From: Bacillota bacterium
GTDB lineage: Bacteria; Bacillota; Clostridia; Lachnospirales; Lachnospiraceae
Length of the DNA: 64,000 bases
Direction: 5' to 3'
Assembly (NCBI GenBank): GCA_029224465.1
Contig: JAQXUQ010000001.1
Location: forward strand, 55,077 to 119,076
Positions 8,258 to 18,412 of the stretch are shown in pieces. Below the pieces are notes generated by a model that searched no databases, was not told where the DNA came from, and worked only from the letters and a program-made list of their open reading frames with translations. Positions within the stretch are counted from its first letter, which is position 1. Every line of letters starts with the position of its first letter. The position numbers and the translations under genes were made by a program.

Positions 8258-9190
8258 ATGAGTGCTTCTTTTGATGAAATTTTGGAACAGGTAAGTCAGA
8301 TTCCCACAAAGAAACTTTCTGTTGCGGCCGCGCAGGACCTGCCGGTCATGGAAGCCGTAAAGGAAGCGTACGACCGGAAAATCGCGGTTCCGATCCTGAC
8401 AGGTGATGAAGCGAAGATCCGTGAGATCGCTTCGCAGATCGGCTGGGACCTGGACGCTTGCGGCATCCGCGTCATCAATGAGCCGGATGTGGAGCAGGCT
8501 GCGCTTGCTGCGGTCAAGCTCGTGCATGACGGGGAAGCGGACATGTATATGAAGGGGCTTCTGGAATCCAAGACGTTTCTTCGCAGCGTACTGAACAAAG
8601 AGGTCGGGCTTCGTACCGGCAAGATGCTCAGCCACGTCTGTGTTTTTCAGATCAAAGGCATTGACCGTCTTCTGTTCCTGACAGATGTGGCTTTCCTGCC
8701 CTATCCGACGCTCGAAGACAAAGAGCAGATCATCAACTACGTCGTTAAGGTGTGCAATGCCTGCGGCGTTCAGAATCCGAAGGTTGCACCTCTCGCGGCC
8801 GTGGAAGTCGTTAATCCGAAGATGCCGGTAACGGTCGAGGCCGATCAGCTGACGAAGTGGAACGAGGAAGGCCGCATCAAAGGCTGCATTGTGGACGGTC
8901 CGCTCTCCATGGACCTCGCGATTGATCCCGAAGCGGCCAAACATAAAGCCGGCGCGCAGAACCGCAGGATTGTCGGCGACGCGGACGTGCTTCTGTTCCC
9001 GGATATTCATGCCGGCAACCTTGTTTACAAGACGATCGTCCGCATGACCGAATTCAAGAACGGCTGCATACTTATGGGAACCAAGGCTCCCGCGATCTTA
9101 ACTTCCCGTTCTGATTCCAAGGAGACGAAGATCAATTCGATCGCTCTTGCAGCAGTCGTTGCACATCATCTGAACGGACAGGGATTCTGA
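8258..9190 (+). CDS. ptb: Phosphate butyryltransferase
   Basis: 310 residues of the phosphate acetyl/butyryltransferase family, which converts butyryl-CoA and phosphate to butyryl-phosphate and CoA. Recognisable parts are the YMKGLLESKTFLRSVLNKEVGLRTGKM region (shown by YMKGLLESKT), the DGPLSMDLA segment and the C-terminal SDSKETKINSIALA segment. AGGAGG directly upstream sets ATG 8258. Butyrate kinase follows, so the pair forms the energy-conserving end of butyrate fermentation and argues for a butyrate producer. Other acyl-CoA chains (isobutyryl, valeryl) may also be used. The length is normal. Confidence 0.93.
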   Translation: MSASFDEILEQVSQIPTKKLSVAAAQDLPVMEAVKEAYDRKIAVPILTGDEAKIREIASQIGWDLDACGIRVINEPDVEQAALAAVKLVHDGEADMYMKGLLESKTFLRSVLNKEVGLRTGKMLSHVCVFQIKGIDRLLFLTDVAFLPYPTLEDKEQIINYVVKVCNACGVQNPKVAPLAAVEVVNPKMPVTVEADQLTKWNEEGRIKGCIVDGPLSMDLAIDPEAAKHKAGAQNRRIVGDADVLLFPDIHAGNLVYKTIVRMTEFKNGCILMGTKAPAILTSRSDSKETKINSIALAAVVAHHLNGQGF

Positions 9191-9240
9191 TGAAAAGCCC
9201 TGCGGGCTTTATGCGGACAGAGAAGGAGAAAACACAAGGC

Positions 9241-10308
9241 ATGGCACTTCGCAGTTTAATTATCAACCCGGGATCCACATCCACAAAGATCGGTGTGTTT
9301 GAGGATGAGACGCAGATCCTCGACAAGACATTGAGACATTCCACCGAAGAGATCGCGGCGTATCCGAGTATTTACGCGCAAAAGGATTTCAGAAAGAAAC
9401 TCGTTCTGGACGCGCTGAAAGAGGAGAACATTGACGTTCACTCCATGGACTTCATCGTCGGCAGAGGCGGACTTGTCCGCGCGATCCCGGGCGGCACGTA
9501 CACTGTTAATGACAGGCTTCTCGAAGATTTAAAGAGCGGCGTACAGGGACAGCATGCCAGCAACCTCGGCGGCATTCTCGCAAGAGAAATCGGCGATGCA
9601 ATCGGCGTTCCCTCTTATATCGTGGACCCGGTCGTTGTTGATGAGCTCGCGCCGGTAGCAAGAATTTCCGGTATGCCGGAAATCGAACGCGTTTCGATCG
9701 GGCATCCGCTGAACCAGAAGGCGATGGCCAGAAGATGGGCAAAGACGATCGGCAAGAAATATCAGGATGTCAACGTAATCGTCGCGCATATGGGCGGCGG
9801 CGTTTCGGTCGGCGCGCATGAGCATGGACAGATGATTGATATCTTTAACGCGCTTGACGGCGACGGGTGCTTCTCTCCGGAAAGAGCGGGCGGCCTTCCG
9901 TCCGGAGCGCTCATCAAGCTGTGCTTCTCCGGCAAGTATACGGAAGCGCAGATGCGCAGGAAGATCGTCGGAAACGGCGGCTTCAATGCATACCTTGGAA
10001 CAAACGACGCGAGAGAGGTGCAGGCAAGAGCGGAAGCCGGCGATGCAAAGGCACAGCTTGTTCTGGACGCGTTCATCTATCAGGTTTCCAAGAATATCGG
10101 CGCGATGGGCGCTGTTTTGAAGGGAAAGGTCGATCAGATCATCCTGACAGGCGGCATTGCTTATGGTAAGTACGTGACGGAACAGATCACCGAAAGAGTA
10201 CAGCACATCGCCCCGGTTACGGTATATGGCGGCGAAGCGGAGCTTCTGGCGCTTGCGCAGGGCGGTCTTCGTGTTATGACCGGCGAGGAAGAAGCAAAGA
10301 TTTATTGA
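9241..10308 (+). CDS. buk: Butyrate kinase
   Basis: 355 residues, ASKHA/acetokinase fold. It transfers phosphate from butyryl-phosphate to ADP, giving ATP and butyrate. The N-terminal LIINPGSTSTKIG is the first phosphate-binding motif, and MGGGVSVGAH and ILTGGIAYG are the later ones. The frame extends back to 9190, but ATG 9241 gives the normal 355-residue length and places the NPGSTSTK motif near the N-terminus. AAGGAG lies about 12 bases upstream, a somewhat long spacing. It forms an operon with ptb (50-base gap). Confidence 0.93.
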   Translation: MALRSLIINPGSTSTKIGVFEDETQILDKTLRHSTEEIAAYPSIYAQKDFRKKLVLDALKEENIDVHSMDFIVGRGGLVRAIPGGTYTVNDRLLEDLKSGVQGQHASNLGGILAREIGDAIGVPSYIVDPVVVDELAPVARISGMPEIERVSIGHPLNQKAMARRWAKTIGKKYQDVNVIVAHMGGGVSVGAHEHGQMIDIFNALDGDGCFSPERAGGLPSGALIKLCFSGKYTEAQMRRKIVGNGGFNAYLGTNDAREVQARAEAGDAKAQLVLDAFIYQVSKNIGAMGAVLKGKVDQIILTGGIAYGKYVTEQITERVQHIAPVTVYGGEAELLALAQGGLRVMTGEEEAKIY

Positions 10309-10358
10309 TTTGTTAAGATTTTGTTCATACACAGCTTCGTATATCTGTGATATCATGT

Positions 10359-10388
10359 TATGGCGTGTGGCATAGGCTGCACGCCATA
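10359..10388. repeat. Inverted repeat in the secA leader/promoter region
   Basis: TATGGCGTG (10359-10367) and CACGCCATA (10380-10388) are perfect 9-bp arms with a 12-base loop, between buk and secA. No T run follows, so termination is unlikely. A TG-extended -10-like TATCAT (10351-10356) lies just before it. The repeat could be an operator or an mRNA leader hairpin of secA. Confidence 0.5.
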
Positions 10389-10422
10389 ATGCTATTTTAC
10401 AGGAAGCACAAAGGGATCATCT

Positions 10423-12996
10423 ATGTCAGCTATCACGGATAAGATTTTTGGAACTCACTCCCAGAGGGAGCTGAAACGGATTCAGCCGATTGTTAACAGG
10501 ATCGAGGCTCTGCGCCCGGAAATGCAGGCACTTTCGGACGAGGCGCTTGCGGACAAGACGCGGGAGTTTAAGGAACGACTTTCCAAAGGAGAAACGCTGG
10601 ACGATATTCTCCCGGAGGCTTTTGCGGCCGTAAGGGAAGGCGCGAAGCGCGCGATCGGAATGGAGCCTTTCCGCGTGCAGCTGATCGGCGGCATTATTCT
10701 TCATCAGGGCAGAATCGCGGAGATGAAGACCGGTGAAGGCAAGACGCTTGTGGCGACGCTTCCGACATATTTGAACGCGCTCGAAGGCAAAGGCGCCATG
10801 GTCGTCACGGTGAATGATTATCTTGCCAAGCGTGATGCGGAGTGGATGGGACAGGTATACCGCTTTATGGGACTTACCTGCGGCGTCGTCCTCAACCAGA
10901 TGACATCCGAAGAGAGGCAGTCTGCCTATGCCTGTGACATCACCTATGTGACGAACAACGAGCTGGGCTTTGACTATCTGCGTGACAATATGGCCATCTA
11001 CAAGAACCAGCTGGTTCTGCGGGGCCTCCATTACGCGATCATTGATGAAGTTGACTCGATCCTGATTGATGAGGCGCGTACGCCTCTGATTATTTCCGGT
11101 CAGTCGGATAAATCCACAAAGATCTATGAAGCCTGCGATATTCTCGCCAAGCAGATGACGCGCGGCAAGGACATGGACGATCTTTCCAAGATCGATGCGA
11201 TCATGGGCATTGAACAGGAGGAGACCGGCGACTTTATCGTTAATGAAAAAGACAAGATTGTAAACCTGACGGCGCAGGGCGTGACGAAGGTGGAGAGATT
11301 TTTCCATCTGAACAACCTCGCGGATCCGCAGAACCTCGAGATCCAGCACTGTATCATTCTCGCGCTCCGCGCGAACAATCTGATGGCGAAGGATCACGAC
11401 TATATTGTCAAGGACGACGAGGTCCTGATTGTCGATGAATTCACAGGCCGTGTCATGCCCGGCAGACGTTACTCGGACGGTCTGCATCAGGCAATAGAGG
11501 CGAAGGAGCATGTCAAGGTCAAGAGAGAATCGAAGACTCTTGCGACGATCACCTTCCAGAACTTCTTCAACAAATTTGACAAGAAGTGCGGCATGACCGG
11601 TACGGCGCTGACCGAGGAAAAGGAATTCCGTGAAATCTACGGCATGGACGTTATCGAAATCCCGACGAACAAGCCTGTCGCGAGAGTAGATTTGCAGGAT
11701 GCCGTTTACAAGACGAAGAAGGAAAAGTTCGACGCGGTTGTCGAAGCCGTCAAGGAAGCGCACGCCAAGGGGCAGCCGGTTCTGGTCGGTACGATCACGA
11801 TTGAGACATCGGAGCTGCTTTCCCGCATGCTCCGGAAGGCCGGAATCCAGCACAATGTTCTGAACGCGAAGTACCATGAAATTGAAGCGGAGATCATTTC
11901 TCATGCCGGCGAGCACGGCGCTGTGACAATCGCGACGAACATGGCAGGTCGTGGTACCGATATCAAGCTCGACGAGCAGTCCAAGGCTGCCGGCGGTCTG
12001 TTTGTCATCGGTACGGAGCGCCATGAGTCCAGGCGTATTGATAATCAGCTGCGCGGCCGTTCCGGCCGCCAGGGCGATCCCGGCAAATCCAGATTTTATA
12101 TCTCACTGGAAGATGATCTGATGCGCCTGTTCGGTTCCGAGCGTATGATCAGCATGTTCAACGCGCTTGGAATTCCGGAAGGGCAGGAGATCACCCACAA
12201 GTCGCTTTCGCATGCGATTGAATCAGCCCAGAAGAAGATCGAGCTGAATAACTTCGGCATCCGTAAGAACCTTCTCGACTACGATCAGGTCATGAACGAG
12301 CAGAGGGAGATCATCTATAAGGAGAGAAGGCAGGTACTGGACGGCGAGTCCATGCGTGACACCATCTACAAGATGATCGGCGATATTGTCGAGAATGCGG
12401 TGGATACGGCGATTGCCGAGGACAGCAGCTCCGACGACTGGAATCTCGAAGAGCTCAATGAGCTTCTGCTGCCGGTCATTCCTTTAAAGAGAGTAAACCG
12501 CGGCAGAATCGACGAGAAGACCAGGGACGGCCTCAAGCAGCAGCTCAAGGAAGAGGCAGTCAAATTATACGAGAGCAAGGAAGCGGAATTCGCGGAGCCC
12601 GAGCAGATTCGTGAAGTTGAACGGGTTATTCTTCTCCGTGTCATAGACTCCAAGTGGATGAGCCATATTGACGATATGGAACAGCTCCGCCAGACGATCG
12701 GTCTGCAGGCTTACGGTCAGAGAGATCCGCTTGTGGAATATAAGATTGCCGGCTATGACATGTTCAATGCCATGACGGAATCCATCGAGGAGGATACCGT
12801 CCGCGCGATGTACCACGTCCGCGTAGAGGAGAAGGTGGAACGTGAGCAGGTAGCCAAGGTGACCGGAACCAACAAAGACGATACAGCAGTTAAAGAGCCT
12901 GTAAGGCGCATGGAGAAGAAGATTTATCCGAATGATCCCTGCCCTTGCGGGAGCGGCAAGAAGTACAAGAACTGTCATGGCCGCGGCATTGTATAA
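10423..12996 (+). CDS. secA: Preprotein translocase ATPase SecA
   Basis: 857 residues. Cytosolic and membrane-peripheral motor that drives proteins through SecYEG. The N-terminal DEAD motor has Walker A MKTGEGKT and the acidic motif IDEVDSIL. The preprotein-crosslinking, NBD2 ([20 protein letters not shown]), helical scaffold and C-terminal parts follow in order. The SEC-C zinc tail [14 protein letters not shown] ends the protein. AAAGGGATC precedes ATG 10423. prfB follows after 32 bases, a common neighbour in Firmicutes. Nothing is unusual in length or motifs. Confidence 0.97.
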   Translation: MSAITDKIFGTHSQRELKRIQPIVNRIEALRPEMQALSDEALADKTREFKERLSKGETLDDILPEAFAAVREGAKRAIGMEPFRVQLIGGIILHQGRIAEMKTGEGKTLVATLPTYLNALEGKGAMVVTVNDYLAKRDAEWMGQVYRFMGLTCGVVLNQMTSEERQSAYACDITYVTNNELGFDYLRDNMAIYKNQLVLRGLHYAIIDEVDSILIDEARTPLIISGQSDKSTKIYEACDILAKQMTRGKDMDDLSKIDAIMGIEQEETGDFIVNEKDKIVNLTAQGVTKVERFFHLNNLADPQNLEIQHCIILALRANNLMAKDHDYIVKDDEVLIVDEFTGRVMPGRRYSDGLHQAIEAKEHVKVKRESKTLATITFQNFFNKFDKKCGMTGTALTEEKEFREIYGMDVIEIPTNKPVARVDLQDAVYKTKKEKFDAVVEAVKEAHAKGQPVLVGTITIETSELLSRMLRKAGIQHNVLNAKYHEIEAEIISHAGEHGAVTIATNMAGRGTDIKLDEQSKAAGGLFVIGTERHESRRIDNQLRGRSGRQGDPGKSRFYISLEDDLMRLFGSERMISMFNALGIPEGQEITHKSLSHAIESAQKKIELNNFGIRKNLLDYDQVMNEQREIIYKERRQVLDGESMRDTIYKMIGDIVENAVDTAIAEDSSSDDWNLEELNELLLPVIPLKRVNRGRIDEKTRDGLKQQLKEEAVKLYESKEAEFAEPEQIREVERVILLRVIDSKWMSHIDDMEQLRQTIGLQAYGQRDPLVEYKIAGYDMFNAMTESIEEDTVRAMYHVRVEEKVEREQVAKVTGTNKDDTAVKEPVRRMEKKIYPNDPCPCGSGKKYKNCHGRGIV

Positions 12997-13028
12997 TCGC
13001 AGACGAAACAGAATTATCAGGTGAAAGT

Positions 13029-14159
13029 ATGCTGGAACTAGATCAGATGAAAATTGAATTGTCCGGGCTCTCTGACGCGCTTCGGGAGGGAAGAGATTCT
13101 CTGAATCTGCCGTATAAGAAGCAGAGGATTGAAGAACTCTCCCGTGAAATGGAAGCGCCGGATTTCTGGAATGATACGGACAAGGCAAACGCCAAGATGA
13201 AGGAGCTCAAGGACGCGCAGAAGACCGTTGCGGACGCGGACGGACTTTCCGCGCAGTACAACGATATCATGGATCTGATCGAGATCGGTAACGAAGAGGA
13301 AGACGCTTCGGTTGTCCCTGATATCCGGGCGGACCTGGATGATTTCGAGAACAAGCTGGAAGCACTCCGTTTATCGACGCTTCTGACAGGAGAATACGAC
13401 GCCAACAACGCGATGATCTCCCTGAATGCCGGCGCAGGCGGAACAGAGTCCTGCGACTGGTGCTCCATGCTGTACAGAATGTACTGCAAGTGGGCGGATA
13501 AAAAGGGATTCAGCGTCGATACGATGAATATCGTTGATGGCGATGAAGCCGGCATCAAATCCGTTGACTTCCAGATTACCGGCGAGAATGCCTACGGTTT
13601 CCTTCGCTCCGAACACGGTGTGCACCGCCTTGTGCGGATGAGCCCTTTTAACGCGCAGGGAAAGAGGCAGACATCCTTCGTCTCCTGCGAAGTTATGCCG
13701 CAGCTGGATACCAGTGTACAGATCGATATCAATCCCGATGATATCCGGATTGACTATTACCGTTCCAGCGGCGCCGGCGGTCAGCACATCAACAAGACTT
13801 CTTCGGCGATCCGGATCACGCATTTCCCGACCGGAATTGTCGTAACCTGCCAGAATGAGCGTTCCCAGTTCCAGAACAAGGAGAAAGCGTTTGAGGAACT
13901 GCGCGCCAAACTGTATCTTCGCAAGAAGCAGGAAGAGGAGGATATGCTGAACGGTATCCGCGGCGATACAAAGGAAATTGCCTGGGGCTCCCAGATCCGT
14001 TCCTATGTTCTGCAGCCGTACACACTTGTGAAGGACACCAGAACGGAGGAAGAGACATCAGACGCGCAGGGTGTTCTGGATGGCAATATCGACCGTTTCA
14101 TCAATGCTTACCTGAAAATGCAGGCAAATCAGAAGGCTGCGCAGAATCAGCAGATCTGA
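13029..14159 (+). CDS. prfB: Peptide chain release factor 2, without programmed frameshift
   Basis: 376 residues. RF2 recognises UGA/UAA and releases the peptide. The SPF codon-recognition tripeptide is at 205-207 and the catalytic GGQ at 250-252 (in SSGAGGQHINK). The start was put at 13029, 32 bases after secA, rather than at the in-frame ATG inside secA (12945). The frame is continuous through residues 20-30, where most bacterial prfB genes carry an in-frame UGA and a +1 shift; here the codons read through as DSLNLPYK. The autoregulatory frameshift is therefore absent. A terminator follows the stop. Confidence 0.95.
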   Translation: MLELDQMKIELSGLSDALREGRDSLNLPYKKQRIEELSREMEAPDFWNDTDKANAKMKELKDAQKTVADADGLSAQYNDIMDLIEIGNEEEDASVVPDIRADLDDFENKLEALRLSTLLTGEYDANNAMISLNAGAGGTESCDWCSMLYRMYCKWADKKGFSVDTMNIVDGDEAGIKSVDFQITGENAYGFLRSEHGVHRLVRMSPFNAQGKRQTSFVSCEVMPQLDTSVQIDINPDDIRIDYYRSSGAGGQHINKTSSAIRITHFPTGIVVTCQNERSQFQNKEKAFEELRAKLYLRKKQEEEDMLNGIRGDTKEIAWGSQIRSYVLQPYTLVKDTRTEEETSDAQGVLDGNIDRFINAYLKMQANQKAAQNQQI

Positions 14160-14176
14160 CAATCATGTATATTTCG

Positions 14177-14216
14177 AACCGCCCGCCCGGAATTTTATTT
14201 CCCGGCGGGCGGTTTT
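14177..14216 (+). terminator. Rho-independent terminator of secA-prfB
   Basis: AACCGCCCGCC (14177-14187) pairs perfectly with GGCGGGCGGTT (14204-14214) and ends in TTTT. The remaining 220 bases up to the next gene are AT-rich and probably carry its promoter, but I could not fix one with good spacing. Confidence 0.88.
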
Positions 14217-14442
14217 ACATCGGAGAACCGGTAACCGAATTCGGGTAATATCGGAATTATGAAAATTTTTCTTAATAATCATATCGCCGATAACAAACGA
14301 ATGTTCTGTGTAAATACTGATAAACGCGCGTAACAACGATCTGAAAATGGTCTCTTTACGTATTGCAATTTGTGATACATTATAAATGAACCGAATGGCT
14401 GGACCGTTTTTTCAAGTCCTCATGCAAAGATGGGAGTAATGC

Positions 14443-16572
14443 ATGAATACACAGATGAGGAAAAACGCAGCACAGGTCACCCGCCCGGCTTCACCCACTT
14501 TGATCCGGATTCTTGCAATCTATCCGGAGACGGACGAATACCAGACGGTCTATATTCATGATACTGATCACAGTATTCCTGGCAGCGGCGGCTGTTTTTC
14601 CGGGAAGATCAGGACAGTGGCCGATACGCAGGTTCATCCCGCAGACCGGCAGAAGTTCCTGGATTTCTGGAAGACAGAACGTATTGCCGGAGAATTGCGG
14701 GAACAGGGTAATCAGGGAGGCCTTGTTCTTACATACCGGCAGAAGAACGGCACAGGTTACGAACTGGTCAGAGAGCATGTAGTCCTTGCTGCGGAAGATG
14801 AACAATCAACGGTAATATTATCCTTTACGCATGTTCCGGAAACCGGGGAAAGAAGACTTTTGCGCGCCGGCGCGGACGCCGGAAGAAAGGGTATCAGGAG
14901 CAGGCTTCCGGATCATCCGGAAATGCTGAAATTGTATACGGCCTGGCTGGATCAATGCTGTGAGCGTGAAATCGCCGTTGCCGCGATCGATATCAATTAT
15001 TTCAGGCTTTATAACGACGTATACGGGTGGAAAGCCGGAAGCCGGCTGCTGCAGCATATGTCGACCGCGATCGGAGATTTCGCGGAACGTACGAACGGGA
15101 TTGCGGGTTACTTTGGCGGAGACAATTTTGCGCTTGTATTCGGAACCGGATCTGTTGGCGGTGTAAATACAGCCAGAGAGAAGATTGAAAAGGATATCGA
15201 CCGTTTTCTGGACAGAAAAGGATTTGCTCCTGCATGCGGCATCTATGTGACGACAGACCGTACGAGGCCGTTTTCCGAACTGTATGAGAGAGCACTGACA
15301 GCCCTTACGGAAATTAAGGGGAATTATACCGAGCATACCAGAATTTTTGATAACAGGCGTTATCAGGTGTTCCGGGACCGGCAGATAATGCTCTCCAATG
15401 TTTTACGGGATCTGAACGCCGGAAATTTCGATTTTTATCTGCAGCCGAAGGTGGATATGAACAGCGGCAGGATTTCTTCTGCGGAGGCGCTGGTACGCTG
15501 GCTCAGAGGAGATACAGCTGTCACACCGCAGCATTTTATCGGCGATCTCGAGCAGTCCGGGTACATTTACGTTCTGGACCGGTATGTCTGGAACGGGGTT
15601 TGCGCTTATCAGAAAAGTCTTCTGGAAAGCGGCATCCGGCCGCTCCCTGTTTCCGTCAATGTATCACGTGCGGATTTCTATTTCACCGATGTAGCACGGC
15701 ATTTTGCGGAACTGATGCGAAGGTATGAACTGGATCCATATTATATACAGATTGAAATTACGGAAAGCGCTTACGCCGATGACAGCGGCAGGTCGATTCA
15801 GGACAATGTGGACCGGCTCCGCAGTGCGGGTCATATGATCCTGATGGACGATTTTGGCGTCGGATATTCCTCTCTCATGGCACTTCGGGACCTTCGGGTC
15901 GACGTCATCAAGATCGACAGGGAGTTTCTGCAGAATTTAAAGAGCGGCGGAAAGGATCTGAGCATCATCGACTCCGTCATCAATATGGCGCACATGATGG
16001 ACATCCGCGTTATCGCGGAGGGCGTCGAGACGAAGGAGCAGGTGGATTTTCTGCTTTCGCACGGATGCAATTACGCGCAAGGTTATTATTTTTACAAGGC
16101 AATGCCGCGCGGACAGTTCACAGAACTTATTAAGAACGAGGAAAATGTCCAGAGAAAAATCGTTTCTTACGCGCCGTCCCGAATCAGCAGGCTCAATGTG
16201 CGGGATCTGTTAAATCAGGGGCTTCTCGAGGATGATGTTCTCGGGAAGATGCTGGGAGCTGCCGCGGTGGTGGAGCTCTCGGACGACTCGATGGAACTGA
16301 TCCAGATGAACGATGAATACTGCCGGCTGACAGGAATCCGCAGGGATGACACTGCGGGCAGAAAAAAACTGTTTGACAGAATGGATTTGCCGAAAGAGAA
16401 GCTGCGCGAAGAGATAATGCAGGCAGAGGAAGCATCTGCCGGTATCGGGCCGCTGCGGCATGTTTTTCATCTGACCGATGGAAGAAAGGTGTTGACGGAT
16501 ACGAAGATCTTCCGGATTTCCGAGTATGGCGGAAAGAAGCTGTTTCTGCTGCTGACGCACGAAGCCGCATAG
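14443..16572 (+). CDS. Degenerate GGDEF-EAL protein, probable c-di-GMP phosphodiesterase
   Basis: 709 residues, no membrane segment. A PAS-like N-terminal part (about 20-135) is followed by a GGDEF domain (about 160-305) whose signature reads GGDNF at 225-229, so cyclase activity is unlikely. The EAL domain (about 315-570) keeps EAL at 348-350, SVNVSR, EITES, DDFG at 469-472, Lys490 in IKID, AEGVE and Gln546, the set needed for magnesium-dependent c-di-GMP hydrolysis. A C-terminal PAS-like domain (about 600-709) follows. The degenerate GGDEF may act as a GTP sensor, as in known hybrid phosphodiesterases. It is a single-gene unit. Confidence 0.88.
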   Translation: MNTQMRKNAAQVTRPASPTLIRILAIYPETDEYQTVYIHDTDHSIPGSGGCFSGKIRTVADTQVHPADRQKFLDFWKTERIAGELREQGNQGGLVLTYRQKNGTGYELVREHVVLAAEDEQSTVILSFTHVPETGERRLLRAGADAGRKGIRSRLPDHPEMLKLYTAWLDQCCEREIAVAAIDINYFRLYNDVYGWKAGSRLLQHMSTAIGDFAERTNGIAGYFGGDNFALVFGTGSVGGVNTAREKIEKDIDRFLDRKGFAPACGIYVTTDRTRPFSELYERALTALTEIKGNYTEHTRIFDNRRYQVFRDRQIMLSNVLRDLNAGNFDFYLQPKVDMNSGRISSAEALVRWLRGDTAVTPQHFIGDLEQSGYIYVLDRYVWNGVCAYQKSLLESGIRPLPVSVNVSRADFYFTDVARHFAELMRRYELDPYYIQIEITESAYADDSGRSIQDNVDRLRSAGHMILMDDFGVGYSSLMALRDLRVDVIKIDREFLQNLKSGGKDLSIIDSVINMAHMMDIRVIAEGVETKEQVDFLLSHGCNYAQGYYFYKAMPRGQFTELIKNEENVQRKIVSYAPSRISRLNVRDLLNQGLLEDDVLGKMLGAAAVVELSDDSMELIQMNDEYCRLTGIRRDDTAGRKKLFDRMDLPKEKLREEIMQAEEASAGIGPLRHVFHLTDGRKVLTDTKIFRISEYGGKKLFLLLTHEAA

Positions 16573-16600
16573 AAGCTGCGCGGAATTTGCATAAAGACAA

Positions 16601-16660
16601 CAAAAAAGACTTTCAGACCAGCCGGCCGGATAACCCGGGGATTGCAGGTCTGAAAGTCTT
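16601..16660 (-). terminator. Terminator of the radical SAM gene
   Basis: AAGACTTTCAGACC (16606-16619) pairs perfectly with GGTCTGAAAGTCTT (16647-16660). Read on the minus strand the stem runs into TTTTTT (16602-16607), just beyond the radical SAM stop. It lies between convergent genes and may also stop the EAL transcript. Confidence 0.85.
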
Positions 16661-16702
16661 CTGCGTTAACAGATGTAAATCGGAAGGAACCCGAACGGAG
16701 AA

Positions 16703-18178
16703 TTACAGAATAATCTTGTTCGTGCCGTCCGCGTGTTCAAATGCGGCAAGTTCGGGGTGCTCACGCTTCTCCTGCGTATAGTTCTCATAGGCAGGCTTCT
16801 TATGCGTTTCCTCCGCCCAGATTCTGTCGGCGACAGGAGCCCATTCCTTTGCGTAGTCGTCACACTTCGCGCACAGATGCTCGACGTCTTCCGGAGATTC
16901 CTGATTGGTCTGATGCGCGCCGGTAGCCTTTACCATCTCGCGCAGCAGCTGCGGGTTCTCCAGCATAGGGCAGGGACGGAGCTGGTTTCTGTTGAACGGC
17001 TGACCTTCATGATATGCCATGAACAGAGGACTCTGCAGCATCTCGAGAATCGTATTGTTGTGGATGTTCGTATTCGAGAAGTGAATGAATACGCAGGGCT
17101 CCGCGTCGCCGTTCGAGTTAATGTGGAAGTAGTTCCGGCCTCCGGCAATGCAGCCGCCGACATATTCACCGTCGTTCTGGAAATCCATCGGGAAGAACTC
17201 GATATTCGATTTCGGGGAACGGATGAAACGGATTCTCTCGATCATCTTCTCACGCTGTTCTACGGTAGGCATCAGCTCCGGAGCAGCATTGTTGCCGACC
17301 GGCATCAGATGGAAGTAGAAACCAAAGCGTGCGCCCTTTTCCTCGAGAAGGTGGAAGAAGTCGTCGCTGGTAACAGCTTCGATATTCGCTCTTGTATAGC
17401 AGATGGAGGTTCCGAAGACAATGCCGTGCTTCTTCAGAATATCCATCGCGTTCATAACCTTTGCGTAGTGGCCTTCGCCGCGTCTCGCGTCATTGGTATC
17501 CGGTGTTCCTTCGATCGAAAGCATGAAAGTGATATTGCCGAGCTCTCTGACGCGCTCTGCCAGCTCGTCGGTGATCAGCGTCGAGTTGGAGTAGAGCCCG
17601 AAGAAGCAGTCGTTGTGCTTCTCCGCAAGCTTGAAGATATCGTTCATGCGTACGGTCGGCTCGCCGCCGGTCATCATGTAAAGATGAGCGCCAAGCTCCT
17701 TACCTTCGGTTACGATCTTGTCCATATCCTCATAGGAAAGGTTGGACTTGTGACCGTATGTGCCGGACCAGCAGCCTACGCAGTGCATGTTGCAGGCCAT
17801 GGTCGGATCAAAGAGGATCAGCCACGGAATATTGCAGTTATATTTCTTTCTGTTCTCACGGATCATCTTGGTGCCGCGGAAAAACGCCTCATAGCCGAGG
17901 TTAAGCAGCATCATCTTCGCGTAATGCGGATCTGTCTCGTCGACAACGCGGTTGATAAAGCGCATCCAGCGGTTATCGGGATTCTTTACATATGCACGGA
18001 CTGCCGCGATGGTATCCTTGTTTGCGCCGGAGCCGTAGAATTTCTCCGCGAGATCCACGATCTTGAGATAAGTCTCGGTTCTGTCATCCTTGCTCTTTAA
18101 ATTCTTCAGAAAACCGTCAATCAGTGCGCCCATGGCCGCACGTTCAGCGGAATGCTTGATATCCTGAACTCCTGCCAT
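16703..18178 (-). CDS. Radical SAM/SPASM-like protein of unknown substrate
   Basis: 491 residues. CNMHCVGC supplies the CxxxCxxC ligands of the 4Fe-4S cluster that cleaves S-adenosylmethionine, followed by the MTGGEPT SAM-binding segment. The C-terminal cysteines (GGCIAGG, EPCVF, RPCPM, HLCAKCDD) suggest a SPASM-like auxiliary cluster. The first 110 residues are helical and not recognised. GGAGGT precedes ATG 18178. No RiPP precursor, carrier protein or maturation partner is adjacent; the divergent neighbour is an uncharacterised 379-residue protein. SPASM proteins usually modify peptides or proteins, but nothing here shows the substrate. Confidence 0.8.
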   Translation of the reverse strand: MAGVQDIKHSAERAAMGALIDGFLKNLKSKDDRTETYLKIVDLAEKFYGSGANKDTIAAVRAYVKNPDNRWMRFINRVVDETDPHYAKMMLLNLGYEAFFRGTKMIRENRKKYNCNIPWLILFDPTMACNMHCVGCWSGTYGHKSNLSYEDMDKIVTEGKELGAHLYMMTGGEPTVRMNDIFKLAEKHNDCFFGLYSNSTLITDELAERVRELGNITFMLSIEGTPDTNDARRGEGHYAKVMNAMDILKKHGIVFGTSICYTRANIEAVTSDDFFHLLEEKGARFGFYFHLMPVGNNAAPELMPTVEQREKMIERIRFIRSPKSNIEFFPMDFQNDGEYVGGCIAGGRNYFHINSNGDAEPCVFIHFSNTNIHNNTILEMLQSPLFMAYHEGQPFNRNQLRPCPMLENPQLLREMVKATGAHQTNQESPEDVEHLCAKCDDYAKEWAPVADRIWAEETHKKPAYENYTQEKREHPELAAFEHADGTNKIIL

Positions 18179-18285
18179 TTTATACCTCCGTCAAAACATA
18201 TCAATTCACTTCATGATGTATTCTATCGCAGCGAATTCTTAAAAGCATTGGACAAAAAATAAAATATGTGACAATCAAATGATTG

Positions 18286-18314
18286 ATTATATCGCAAATA
18301 ATCGGAAATGACAT
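18286..18314 (-). promoter_or_regulatory. Probable promoter of the radical SAM gene
   Basis: On the minus strand ATGTCA (18309-18314), 17-base spacer, TATAAT (18286-18291). The transcript would have a leader of about 100 bases. The surrounding 230-base intergenic region is notably AT-rich. Confidence 0.55.
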
Positions 18315-18322
18315 AGATAATT

Positions 18323-18351
18323 GTGACATTTTAAAGAAAAACAGCTATAAT
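18323..18351 (+). promoter_or_regulatory. Promoter of the 18413 gene
   Basis: GTGACA (18323-18328; 5 of 6 to consensus), 17-base spacer, TATAAT (18346-18351). It lies 60 bases before the start codon and is back to back with the radical SAM promoter. Confidence 0.72.
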
Positions 18352-18412
18352 TATAAATAATGAAGGCAGGGGTATTTCAGATTTCAGTACAGTCAGAGGG
18401 AGGCAGCTGATC

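Noticed and set aside
10426..12024. A 532-codon open frame on the minus strand inside secA
   Set aside because: Arg/His/Leu-rich shadow translation with no ribosome binding site; secA on the plus strand is unambiguous.
12945..13028. An earlier in-frame ATG for prfB inside secA
   Set aside because: It would add 28 residues without family similarity; GTGAAAG before 13029 and the normal RF2 N-terminus support the later start.
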